Source: a bacterium (lineage in GTDB: Bacteria > Planctomycetota > Planctomycetia > Pirellulales > Pirellulaceae). Taken from it: a DNA stretch of 10,734 bases. Position 1 is the first letter of the stretch; each line of letters begins with the position of its first letter. Both the position numbers and the translations under genes were made by a program. Shown one piece after another: positions 1-6,243 of the stretch. Under the pieces are notes generated by a model. That model was not told the origin of the DNA. It did not search any database and worked only from the letters and a program-made list of their open reading frames with translations. The DNA lies in the NCBI GenBank assembly GCA_030432015.1, contig JAUIHJ010000231.1, positions 1-10,734 of the forward strand. Reading direction: 5' to 3'.

Positions 1-426
1 CAACAACAAGGTGAGACCATGGATCATCCGCCAGACAATCAAGGCATCATCGCGTGGAAATGAAGCGCCACTCTGGAATAGGACAGCCAGCCCAATCAGC
101 CCCAGAATCGGGGGCAGCACGAACAAGCCGAGGTTGTTTTGGGGACGTCGCAGGGTCAAACCAAGGTAGGCACCGGCCAGGACCAGGGCAGCGAGCAAAC
201 AGAAATCGTGCCAATTGGAAAGCGGTGCGACCGTACCGGCCGCCATCTGGTTTCGCAATTCGGCCACCAGGTACGTTGCATGGGCGAACAACCCCGCTGC
301 GGTCATCCCCAAGAGCAACAAATGGCGGCTGCGGGCCTGAAATAGCAGCCGCGATGCTTCCAGCGCCAGGCAGATCGCATAGCTGGCCGCAAAGCACGTG
401 ATCGTAATGTCAAAGATGGAGAACAT
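1..426 (-). CDS. CcsA/HemX-type cytochrome c assembly membrane protein (5' part, runs off left edge)
   Basis: The frame is open from the ATG at 426 to the window edge, giving 142 residues with no stop. Hydrophobic segments at about residues 5-23, 36-55, 75-92, 99-117 and from 129 onward indicate a multi-pass inner-membrane protein. The pattern of a short N-terminal helix, an SNWHDF segment before the third helix, LGLFVLPPILGL in the fourth, and RMIHGLTLL at the start of the fifth resembles the N-terminal half of CcsA/HemX proteins, which handle haem during cytochrome c maturation (system II) or sit beside hemA. An in-frame TGA lies 48 bases upstream, so the ATG is the best start; no strong Shine-Dalgarno is seen. 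The haem-binding WWD loop would lie beyond the edge, so the family call rests on the N-terminal half only and CcsA cannot be told from HemX. Confidence 0.72.
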   Translation of the reverse strand, partial: MFSIFDITITCFAASYAICLALEASRLLFQARSRHLLLLGMTAAGLFAHATYLVAELRNQMAAGTVAPLSNWHDFCLLAALVLAGAYLGLTLRRPQNNLGLFVLPPILGLIGLAVLFQSGASFPRDDALIVWRMIHGLTLLL

Positions 427-478
427 CGGCGTTGGCGCCGTGGTGCGAGGAAGGGCCGACAGGAGGCCCGATCACTCA

Positions 479-484
479 ATTCTA
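479..484 (-). promoter_or_regulatory. Candidate -10 box (TAGAAT) for the CcsA-like gene
   Basis: Read on the minus strand the context is GCTGGTAGAATTGAG. TAGAAT differs from the sigma-70 -10 consensus at one base and lies 58 bases from the ATG at 426. No good -35 hexamer is seen 16-18 bases upstream, so the call leans on recurrence of the same box at the same distance ahead of two other genes here. Confidence 0.35.
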
Positions 485-592
485 CCAGCTGGCCGGTGAT
501 TCTCTATCGGGTAGATCACCCGAATCAGCGTGGCGGAGGCCCGACAATCGCCCGTCATCGGTCCAAGAGGGCCTCGTCGCAGAATCCTGATT

Positions 593-608
593 TCCGGCGG
601 TCGCCGGA
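593..608 (-). terminator. Hairpin just after the lipoprotein stop codon (no U-tract)
   Basis: A perfect inverted repeat, TCCGGCG at 593-599 and CGCCGGA at 602-608, is best read as a 6-bp GC-rich stem closing a GGTC/GACC tetraloop. It starts 5 bases after the stop codon (614-616) of the lipoprotein gene. The following bases on the minus strand, AATCAGGATT, contain no U-run, so it is not a classical intrinsic terminator. It could be a 3'-end stabiliser or a pause site. Confidence 0.4.
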
Positions 609-613
609 CGCTG

Positions 614-1366
614 CTAGCGTTGTGCGGCCGGGCCACGTGCGAGGGAATTCGCCGATTCACGGCAAATTTTCAGGACACTTCGATTGGCTTCGGTGGCCAG
701 CGCCACCAGCTCAATCAGGTGCTTTCCATCGTACAGGATATACAGGTGGCCAACGGCATCTTCACCATCAACCTGGCCGATGACGTTGGTGCGCAAGGTT
801 GGCAGACCGGCCAACTGTTCTTGCTGTGAGCCATTGCTGCGCAAGGCGTGGTTCTGTTCGAGACGATCAAATGCAGACTTGATCCGTTGCGGAACGAGGC
901 GCTGATCGAGGATTTTCGGTGCCCGCGGACCTTCGTAGTCCAGGCCGCTGAGGAACGTCACGCTAAACCACGCGCCACCTGACAGGCGCGACCAGCGGTA
1001 GTGCTTGTAGTTGGCTCGAAAATCACTCCCCTCCTGTTCTTCGATGACATTGAATGTCTCCGGAGGCGTGAACTGAAAACCGGCCATCAACATGACATCG
1101 CGACCACTGCCTGGATCGACGTCAAATGAGGATGCTGGCTCGCTGCTCTGAGCGTTGGATGCTGGCTTGGTTTCAATGGTGGGTGGGGGTTCCGCCTCGA
1201 CCGTTTCCGCCGGTGGGTCCTCGGCGTGATTCACGGCCTTCAGCAGGGACCTCACTTCATTGGGCGTGCAGCCGGCCAGCGGCGGCAAGGCACCCAGTAA
1301 ACCCAACGGGAGCCAGAACCGGAGCGGCAAGCGATCGCCGACAGCAAACGACAGGGCGCGATTCAT
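614..1366 (-). CDS. Putative lipoprotein with Pro/Glu/Ser linker and one C-terminal folded domain
   Basis: A 250-residue protein begins at the ATG at 1366 (MNRALSFAVG). A TTG at 1384 would add six residues but has no better ribosome site. The N-terminus is a lipoprotein signal: basic residues, a hydrophobic LPLGLLGALPP stretch, then the lipobox LAGC with Cys33. After cleavage the mature protein would be lipidated and probably exposed to the periplasm. Residues about 47-91 are rich in Pro, Glu, Ser and Thr and look like a flexible tether. Residues about 92-244 look folded, with alternating strands, a late GHLYILYDGKHLIEL hairpin and a C-terminal helix. That order recalls the PsbP/DcrB/Mog1 fold, but this is a weak inference with no diagnostic motif, and I do not recognise the family. 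A promoter appears to lie in the 78-base gap upstream, so it is probably transcribed separately from the methyltransferases. Confidence 0.75.
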   Translation of the reverse strand: MNRALSFAVGDRLPLRFWLPLGLLGALPPLAGCTPNEVRSLLKAVNHAEDPPAETVEAEPPPTIETKPASNAQSSEPASSFDVDPGSGRDVMLMAGFQFTPPETFNVIEEQEGSDFRANYKHYRWSRLSGGAWFSVTFLSGLDYEGPRAPKILDQRLVPQRIKSAFDRLEQNHALRSNGSQQEQLAGLPTLRTNVIGQVDGEDAVGHLYILYDGKHLIELVALATEANRSVLKICRESANSLARGPAAQR

Positions 1367-1420
1367 GGCGACGGAGTCCCGCAACGAGGCTAGTACAGAA
1401 AGAGCACTCAGGCGACTGGG

Positions 1421-1448
1421 ATTCTACCGCGCGCGACGATCATTTCAA
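1421..1448 (-). promoter_or_regulatory. Candidate sigma-70-type promoter for the lipoprotein gene
   Basis: On the minus strand a -35 box TTGAAA (1443-1448, five of six consensus bases) is followed after 16 bases by a -10 box TAGAAT (1421-1426, five of six). Transcription would begin near 1414 and leave a leader of about 48 bases to the ATG at 1366. The -35 box overlaps the stop codon of the FkbM-type methyltransferase gene. This is the best promoter match noticed in the window. Confidence 0.45.
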
Positions 1449-2356
1449 AACGTCGTGTAGATCACGTTATCGTGTTTGGAGCTCCGCCCGAGCTTTGCCA
1501 TGTACGTCGGCAACTCGGAAATCGGATGTTGACGGAACTTGCCATGCCGCTCGGTCCAGTAGCTTGACCAGATCCCGCCGGCAATCTCGCAGTACTGCTG
1601 GAGGGACATCCCCGAGCGTTCGATGCCGTAGGGCCAGAGCTCGGAGACAACCGGGATGTCTCGCGCGATCAGTTCGCTCGCACCCTGAAAGGCAAAACCC
1701 TCATAGCCCTGGACATCGATCCAGATCAGCGAAATCTGGTCGGCCAGGGCGGGCTCCAATCCGGCGAGTAAATGGTCGACGGTCTCCGCAGGCACCTTGA
1801 TCACGCGCCGTTGTGACTCCTTGAATAATTCTCGCGAAGTCTCCAGGGGACGTTGGCGACGCACACGATGGTCGCCAAAGTTGTTTTCGCTCAGCTCGAA
1901 TTCCAGCTCCGAGCGTTGATCCGACGCGGCGACATTCAGACACGTGAAACGCGAGCCCAGTTCATTCGCAGCAATATTCTCTTGCATCATGACAAAGTTG
2001 CGCGGGTCGGGTTCAATCGCGATGGCGTGTTCGAATTCGCCTTGGGCCAGCATGCCGATGGAGATCACACCGTTATTCGCGCCAATATCCAGCACGGTGC
2101 CCTGCCCTTTGGGTGGACACAGGCCCCGTTTTCGCAGAAAGCCCAAAGATGCCTCGACCCATTCCAACTCGAATTCGCGGCGCGAGTAGAGGTGCTTACT
2201 GATGGCATCCTGCGTGTCCAATGGCAGACGGAAGGTGCCCTGCTGCGTCTTGAGGGTCACCGCATCGCGGAATTGCCGATGGATCTGCCATTGCAACATG
2301 CGGTACTTCCAATGAATTCGCTTCAGCGGCTTGGGGAGATGCGCGACGACATTCAT
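1445..2356 (-). CDS. FkbM family SAM-dependent methyltransferase
   Basis: A 303-residue class I methyltransferase. The SAM-binding motif I is VLDIGANNGVIS at residues 88-99, followed by the acidic strand-2 end AIEPDP at 113-118. A later WIDVQGYEG at 212-220 is the characteristic FkbM-family motif (usually D(V/I)EG(Y/F)E). Family members usually O-methylate sugars or polyketide-derived substrates; the substrate here cannot be told. The frame is open further upstream to 2512, but that extension overlaps the preceding gene and looks non-coding. The ATG at 2356 (MNVVAHLPKPLKR) is preferred, and AAAGGGA lies 8 bases ahead of it as a plausible ribosome site. It follows the Methyltransf_24-type gene after 65 bases that contain a strong hairpin. 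The two may be co-transcribed with attenuation between them. Confidence 0.88.
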   Translation of the reverse strand: MNVVAHLPKPLKRIHWKYRMLQWQIHRQFRDAVTLKTQQGTFRLPLDTQDAISKHLYSRREFELEWVEASLGFLRKRGLCPPKGQGTVLDIGANNGVISIGMLAQGEFEHAIAIEPDPRNFVMMQENIAANELGSRFTCLNVAASDQRSELEFELSENNFGDHRVRRQRPLETSRELFKESQRRVIKVPAETVDHLLAGLEPALADQISLIWIDVQGYEGFAFQGASELIARDIPVVSELWPYGIERSGMSLQQYCEIAGGIWSSYWTERHGKFRQHPISELPTYMAKLGRSSKHDNVIYTTF

Positions 2357-2383
2357 GGCGTGGATCCCTTTCTGCTGACCTCT

Positions 2384-2412
2384 CCGTGCGACCCGATCGG
2401 ATCGTCGCACGG
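2384..2412 (-). repeat. Perfect 9-bp inverted repeat between the two methyltransferase genes
   Basis: CCGTGCGAC at 2384-2392 and GTCGCACGG at 2404-2412 form a perfect GC-rich 9-bp stem with an 11-base loop that itself contains GATCGG/CCGATC symmetry. It starts 9 bases after the stop codon of the Methyltransf_24-type gene and ends 27 bases before the FkbM-type ATG. No U-run follows on the minus strand. It may be a terminator of a non-standard kind, an mRNA processing or stability element, or an operator; sequence alone does not decide. Confidence 0.6.
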
Positions 2413-2421
2413 CGCGACATC

Positions 2422-3183
2422 TCAGGCCGCCCGTTCCCGCGACACCTGGGACTGGGCACCCGGAACTTGGAGAATTCCCAAATGCTTGCGTATGAACTTC
2501 AAGATGCACCAATTCAGTTGCTGGTCCGCGGCGACCCGGTGGAACGCTTCATAGACCGGATGCGGGTGTTCCGCCGTCGCCTCGTCCATGCGTCGATTTC
2601 GATCCACATCGTGGACCAGTATGAACCCGCCCGGCTTGACCAGAGGTACGGCGTTCTTCAGATCGATCATCGCGCCCTCGTACGTGTGGTCCCCATCGAT
2701 CAGAACGATGTCGACCTGCTCTTTCAGCGTGGCGGTCAGTTTTGGCAGCCATTCCTTCGAGTCGCCACAGCAAAGTTGTAACTTCGATTCGGAGAATCCG
2801 ATCCGAGCCAAGTTGCGTTTGACGACCGCCGGGAAAGTTCCGTTGCTGTAGGAGTCCTGGTCAACGCAATAGAGTTTTCCGTGACCGTTCTCGTTAATCG
2901 CGGTGGCGAACCCGACGGCCGTTCCGCCGGCAAACGTCCCCACTTCTACAATGTGCTCCGGCCGATAATGGCGGGCCAACGCGTAGACGAAGCGGCCGTA
3001 CCGAGGGTGGTCTTTGCCGCGCCCTTTCTTCTTGAGTTCGTAATTGGGCGCTCCTTCGAATTCCGGCAGGGGATCCAGCGGTGCGGCGAGAAACTCGTCC
3101 AGGACCTCCCGATCGAAACAGAGGTCGCCATCAATCGAGCGAATTCTCCCAGCCTTTAGAATCAGGTTCTCGATGAATTTCAT
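2422..3183 (-). CDS. Class I SAM-dependent methyltransferase, Methyltransf_24 type
   Basis: A 253-residue protein begins at the ATG at 3183 (MKFIENLILKAGR). The frame stays open upstream to 3414, but that part is Arg/Pro/Cys-rich and unlike a protein, so the ATG is chosen. Motif I EVGTFAGGTAVG spans about residues 80-91. VDIVLIDGDHTYEG at 157-170 is the hallmark of the Methyltransf_24/CmcI-like group, where acidic residues can bind a metal in catechol-O-methyltransferase relatives. PGGFILVHDVD at 184-194 follows as expected. Such enzymes are common in surface polysaccharide, antibiotic and small-molecule clusters; the acceptor is unknown. The gene faces away from the ABC export operon across a 397-base spacer and precedes the FkbM-type gene on the same strand, suggesting a two-gene methylation module. 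Confidence 0.87.
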   Translation of the reverse strand: MKFIENLILKAGRIRSIDGDLCFDREVLDEFLAAPLDPLPEFEGAPNYELKKKGRGKDHPRYGRFVYALARHYRPEHIVEVGTFAGGTAVGFATAINENGHGKLYCVDQDSYSNGTFPAVVKRNLARIGFSESKLQLCCGDSKEWLPKLTATLKEQVDIVLIDGDHTYEGAMIDLKNAVPLVKPGGFILVHDVDRNRRMDEATAEHPHPVYEAFHRVAADQQLNWCILKFIRKHLGILQVPGAQSQVSRERAA

Positions 3184-3214
3184 ACCGTAGCGACCATCCC
3201 TGGAATGTTGGTTT

Positions 3215-3340
3215 TTAGGTGGTGATGACACGATGAACGATGCTGGCGCTGTCCAGTAACGGGACGTTGTCGGAGGGAACTTTAGCCGGGTGGGTGAATT
3301 CCCAAAAGACCAAAAAAACGCCCTGAATTGTCCGCCGCAT
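3215..3340 (-). CDS. Tentative small ORF upstream of the methyltransferase pair (41 aa)
   Basis: An ATG at 3340 is preceded by GAGG with 5-base spacing, one of the better ribosome sites in the window. It opens a 41-codon frame (MRRTIQGVFLVFWEF at the start) ending 31 bases before the Methyltransf_24-type ATG. The peptide has a short hydrophobic-aromatic patch (GVFLVFWEF) and no recognisable domain. The frame can be extended to a TTG at 3406, where it turns less protein-like. It might be a leader peptide, a small protein, or chance. The weak -10-like box at 3279-3284 lies inside it, which argues against both being real. Confidence 0.2.
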   Translation of the reverse strand: MRRTIQGVFLVFWEFTHPAKVPSDNVPLLDSASIVHRVITT

Positions 3341-3523
3341 GTCATCCTCGGCCAGCACCGCCGGGCGCGGTCCGCTGAGTGGTGCCTGGTCAACGGGGAT
3401 TCGCAAGCAGGCACAGCTAGCGGTGCCGAATGAGTGGTTTGACGTCGGATCGGAGCGTTGTGGTCGGCGCAGAGAAGTGGCGGATTTCCTCGTTCCCGCT
3501 GTGCTCTGCGGCGCGCCGGTGGC

Positions 3524-3529
3524 TAGAAT
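3524..3529 (+). promoter_or_regulatory. Candidate -10 box (TAGAAT) for the ABC export operon
   Basis: TAGAAT in the context GGTGGCTAGAATGGG lies 57 bases before the ATG at 3581. No convincing -35 box is found 16-18 bases upstream. If used, transcription would start near 3536, placing the GGGAGG at 3530-3535 outside the mRNA and ruling it out as a ribosome site. Confidence 0.35.
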
Positions 3530-3580
3530 GGGAGGTTCCGCTCTCAGCCTTTGATTCCTCGAGGCAAAAAGTATTCGCTT

Positions 3581-4411
3581 ATGAACCTGGCCATCGAAAC
3601 GTGTGGATTAACGCGTTATTTTGACGAATTCTGTGCCGTCGACGACGTCGCACTGAAGGTCGAATCCGGGACCTTATACGGCTTCTTGGGGCCCAATGGT
3701 GCGGGGAAGTCGACCACCATCAAAATGCTGACCGGGATCCTTGCCCCGAGTTCGGGAAGCGTTTCGCTGTTGGGCAAGAATACTTGGGATCCCGCCGAGG
3801 CGATCGAAATCAAGAAGCAGATCGGCGTCGTGCCGGAGGACCTGGCCCTTTTCGATAATTTGACGGCCCATGAATATCTGACCTTCATCGGCCGCATGCA
3901 TCTGTTGCCGATGGAGTTGATTCGTGAACGCACCGAAGAACTGCTGACGATTTTGGATTTGCACAACGCGGGAAAGAAGCTGACATTTGAATATTCGCAC
4001 GGCATGAAGAAAAAGCTGGCTCTGGCCGCGGCGTTGCTTCCCAACCCGGAGTTACTCTTCTTGGACGAGCCATTCGAAGGCGTGGACGCCGTAACTTCGC
4101 GGGTTATTCGTGATCTGCTGGCGAATTTTGTCTCCCGCGGCTCGACGATCTTTATCACTTCGCACGTTTTGGAAATCGTCGAACGCATCTGCACGCACGT
4201 CGGAATCATTGCGGGCGGAAAGCTGGTTGAACAGACTTCCTTAGACGCGCTCCGCAAGGGTAGTTCGCTGGAGCAGCGGTTCCTCGAGAAGGTCGGAACG
4301 ACCGAAGGTGCCATCCAGCGATTGAGTTGGTTGGAGGGTGCTTCCCCGCCCGCCACGGGCGGCGAACCACCTGACGCATCGCCGCCCCGTGCCGAGGTCG
4401 ATCCTGCGTGA
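3581..4411 (+). CDS. ABC-2 type exporter, ATP-binding subunit
   Basis: A 276-residue nucleotide-binding subunit that would power export of an unknown substrate together with the overlapping permease. Motifs in order: Walker A GPNGAGKST at residues 37-45; Q-loop region VVPEDLALF at 83-91, with Glu in place of Gln as is common in CcmA-like ABC-2 ATPases; signature YSHGMKKK at 138-145, a typical degenerate LSGGQ of this subfamily; Walker B LLFLDEP at 158-164; D-loop EGVDA; and H-loop TSH at 193-195. Residues 255-276 form a Pro/Ala/Glu-rich tail with no domain. The ATG at 3581 (MNLAIETCGLTRYF) matches the normal ABC N-terminus; a TTG at 3551 would only add non-conserved residues. The TGA overlaps the permease GTG as GTGA, indicating translational coupling. 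Confidence 0.93.
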   Translation: MNLAIETCGLTRYFDEFCAVDDVALKVESGTLYGFLGPNGAGKSTTIKMLTGILAPSSGSVSLLGKNTWDPAEAIEIKKQIGVVPEDLALFDNLTAHEYLTFIGRMHLLPMELIRERTEELLTILDLHNAGKKLTFEYSHGMKKKLALAAALLPNPELLFLDEPFEGVDAVTSRVIRDLLANFVSRGSTIFITSHVLEIVERICTHVGIIAGGKLVEQTSLDALRKGSSLEQRFLEKVGTTEGAIQRLSWLEGASPPATGGEPPDASPPRAEVDPA

Positions 4412-6234
4412 ATTGGCAGCACTTGATACTCATTCTCTGGTTGCGTTCGCGCCTTAGCTACAATCAATGGCGGCGGGCGGGCGTGTTGAACGCGGTGCTG
4501 ACCACCGCTCTGGTGATCGGGGCGCTGGTCACGGCGGTCATTGCATTCTTCGTTGCGTTGATCGTGGGCTGTGTCATGCTCCCCAAAGCCGAACCGGACG
4601 ACATGATGTTGGTCTGGGACCTGATCGTCGTCTCGTTTCTGTTCATGTGGTCGATGGGCGTTGTCACTGAACTTCAGCGCACCGAGCTCCTGTCACTCGA
4701 GAAGATGCTACATTTCCCGATCTCGCCGACTGGCGCTTTTCTGTTGAATTACCTGAGTTCGATGGTGAGTATCGCCATCATTTTGTTCTTGCCGGCGATG
4801 CTGGGGCTGAGCATTGCATCGGTCGTGACCCACGGCGCCGCCATGCTGTTGTTGTTCCCGCTGATATTTGGCGTGGTGATGTTAACGACCGCGGTGACCT
4901 ATCAATTTCGTGGCTGGATGGCGAACTTGATGCGCGACAAGCGGCGGCGACGGACCATCCTCGCGGCCGTGACGGTCGGGTTCATCTTGATGACGCAGCT
5001 TCCTAACCTGGCCCACTTGGCGTTCCAGCAGCACCGGCGTGCGCATCGCGAGACCGACGATGCGGCCAGGGCCGAATTGTCCCGGCAGTTGGAAGAGGGA
5101 GAGATTGAGCACAGCGAGTTTGCCTTGCGCCTGGAAAAGTTGCTGGATGAGCTGGTCGCCAAGAAGGAGCGGGAGAAGGACGAACGTTGGGTTCTGATCA
5201 CGGATACTCTGACGATCGTGAACCTGGCCGTTCCCCTGGGATGGCTGCCCTATGGGGTGCGGGCTGCGTCGGTGGGAAACCTGTGGCCGGGGTTGCTCGG
5301 TTCGCTGGGCATGATGTTGTTGGGAGGGGCGAGTTTGTGGGGCTCGCATCGCGCGACGATGCGGTTTTATACGGGGCAGATCAATGCGACCAAGCCTCGG
5401 CGATCGGTCCGCCAGACGGTCGCCCGAATCGAGTCGGCACCATTCTTGGAAAGGACCCTGCCGGGCTGTTCAGAGCGAGTGTCGGTCGCGGCGCTTGCGA
5501 GTCTCCAGAACATGATTCGCGCGCCGGAGGCCAAGATGGCGCTGTTATCGCCGTTGATCATGGCCGTGATCTTCGGCGGCATGATCTTCATGGGGCCGCT
5601 GAAGGAATTGCCTGTCGAAGCCAACCCGTTCCTGGCCGTCTGCGCGATCGCGATGAGCATGTTTGGGATGATGCAGGTGCTCGTGAACGTCTTCGGAAGC
5701 GATCGCGGAGGTTTTCGCGCGTTCGTGTTGATGCCGGTTGCCAGGCGAGACATCTTGCTGGCTAAGAATTTGGCATTCGGATCGTTCGCGATCGCCGTCT
5801 CCACGATTACCGTCCTGGCGGTGCAACTCGTCCTCCCGATGTCGCTGATGCATTTCGTCGCCACGCTGGTGCAGCTCGTCCCGGTCTATTTGCTCGTCTG
5901 CCTGCTTGGCAATATGACGTCCATTTTTGCGCCGCTGGCAGTCGCGGCCGGATCCCTCAAGCCCGTTCAGCCGAAATTTTGGCCGATCTTTCTGCAGATG
6001 ATGGTGATGATGGCGCTCCCGCTGGTTCTCATTCCGGCGCTGGCGGCACTGAGCTGCGAACTTCTCTTGGACAAATTCGCGGGCGGACGCTGGTTTCCCC
6101 TGTTCCTGCTCGTGTCCTTGGTGGAACTGCCGATCGCGTTGTTTCTCTATCCGCGACTGTTGACCTTGCAGGGGCAGCTACTCCAACAGCGCGAGTCGAA
6201 GATTCTGGAAGTGGTGACAGCGCATCCGGAATGA
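4408..6234 (+). CDS. ABC-2 type exporter, large permease subunit
   Basis: A 608-residue membrane protein starting at GTG 4408, which overlaps the ATPase stop by four bases. About twelve hydrophobic segments are visible, roughly at residues 27-57, 68-86, 112-140, 145-163, 184-200, 266-282, 293-312, 376-397, 405-426, 455-477, 484-505, 526-549 and 562-582; some of these may be half-helices. A highly charged, helix-favouring segment at about 205-262 (rich in Glu, Arg, Lys) is followed by VPLGWLPYGVRA, which recalls the PPGW-type motif seen in large ABC-2 permeases. RDKRRRR at 177-183 marks a cytoplasmic face. At this length one subunit could carry two half-permeases and act as a monomer. The best family guess is the putative ABC exporter group found in planctomycetes and other bacteria; the substrate is not inferable. 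Confidence 0.87.
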   Translation: MNWQHLILILWLRSRLSYNQWRRAGVLNAVLTTALVIGALVTAVIAFFVALIVGCVMLPKAEPDDMMLVWDLIVVSFLFMWSMGVVTELQRTELLSLEKMLHFPISPTGAFLLNYLSSMVSIAIILFLPAMLGLSIASVVTHGAAMLLLFPLIFGVVMLTTAVTYQFRGWMANLMRDKRRRRTILAAVTVGFILMTQLPNLAHLAFQQHRRAHRETDDAARAELSRQLEEGEIEHSEFALRLEKLLDELVAKKEREKDERWVLITDTLTIVNLAVPLGWLPYGVRAASVGNLWPGLLGSLGMMLLGGASLWGSHRATMRFYTGQINATKPRRSVRQTVARIESAPFLERTLPGCSERVSVAALASLQNMIRAPEAKMALLSPLIMAVIFGGMIFMGPLKELPVEANPFLAVCAIAMSMFGMMQVLVNVFGSDRGGFRAFVLMPVARRDILLAKNLAFGSFAIAVSTITVLAVQLVLPMSLMHFVATLVQLVPVYLLVCLLGNMTSIFAPLAVAAGSLKPVQPKFWPIFLQMMVMMALPLVLIPALAALSCELLLDKFAGGRWFPLFLLVSLVELPIALFLYPRLLTLQGQLLQQRESKILEVVTAHPE

Positions 6235-6243
6235 GCACCGCGC

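Larger units (their letters stand above)
427..613. other. Intergenic spacer between lipoprotein gene and CcsA-like gene
   Basis: These 187 bases hold no convincing gene. They contain a stop-proximal hairpin (593-608) of the upstream lipoprotein gene, and a TAGAAT box (479-484) 58 bases ahead of the CcsA-like start, both described separately. Two short competing inverted pairs, TCTACC 481-486 with GGTAGA 510-515 and GGTGAT 495-500 with ATCACC 515-520, sit just upstream of and overlapping that box; they are too short to call an operator. Confidence 0.5.
3184..3580. other. Divergent intergenic region between methyltransferases and ABC operon
   Basis: This 397-base stretch is the only one over 300 bases without a firm gene. 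It should hold the promoters of two divergent units. On the plus side a TAGAAT box (3524-3529) precedes the ATPase gene. On the minus side GGCTAAAGT (TAAAGT at 3279-3284) is a weak -10-like match. A 5-bp hairpin GGCAC 3410-3414 / GTGCC 3423-3427 surrounds AGCTAGCG. A 41-codon minus-strand frame (3215-3340) with a good ribosome site is listed separately as tentative. No tRNA or riboswitch structure was recognised. Confidence 0.5.

Noticed and set aside
481..520. Two overlapping short inverted pairs (TCTACC/GGTAGA and GGTGAT/ATCACC), possible pseudoknot or operator
   Set aside because: Each arm is only 6 bases and no supporting conservation can be seen; noted because one arm overlaps the TAGAAT box, but not enough to call.
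1126..1800. 224-codon plus-strand frame across the lipoprotein/FkbM junction
   Set aside because: It is Arg/Ser-rich and low in hydrophobic order, spans the ends of two credible opposite-strand genes, and contains the spacer promoter.
2357..2512. 52-residue N-terminal extension of the FkbM-type protein
   Set aside because: It overlaps the preceding gene and the intergenic hairpin, is not protein-like, and the ATG at 2356 has an AAAGGGA ribosome site.
1853..2554. 233-codon plus-strand open frame opposite the FkbM-type gene
   Set aside because: It is the antisense shadow of a gene with clear methyltransferase motifs; its translation has no domain pattern, and long antisense frames are expected at this GC content.
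3184..3414. 77-residue N-terminal extension of the Methyltransf_24-type protein
   Set aside because: Its composition (Arg, Pro, Cys) is unlike the rest, and the methyltransferase fold begins naturally at the ATG at 3183.
3184..3580. Search for sigma-54 (-24/-12) promoters near the activator and in the spacers
   Set aside because: No TGGC-N8-TTGC-like element with correct spacing was found in the intergenic regions, so no target of the activator is proposed here.
3616..4467. 283-codon minus-strand open frame opposite the ABC ATPase
   Set aside because: The plus strand encodes every ABC motif; the antisense product is Ser/Arg/Pro-rich without a recognisable fold.
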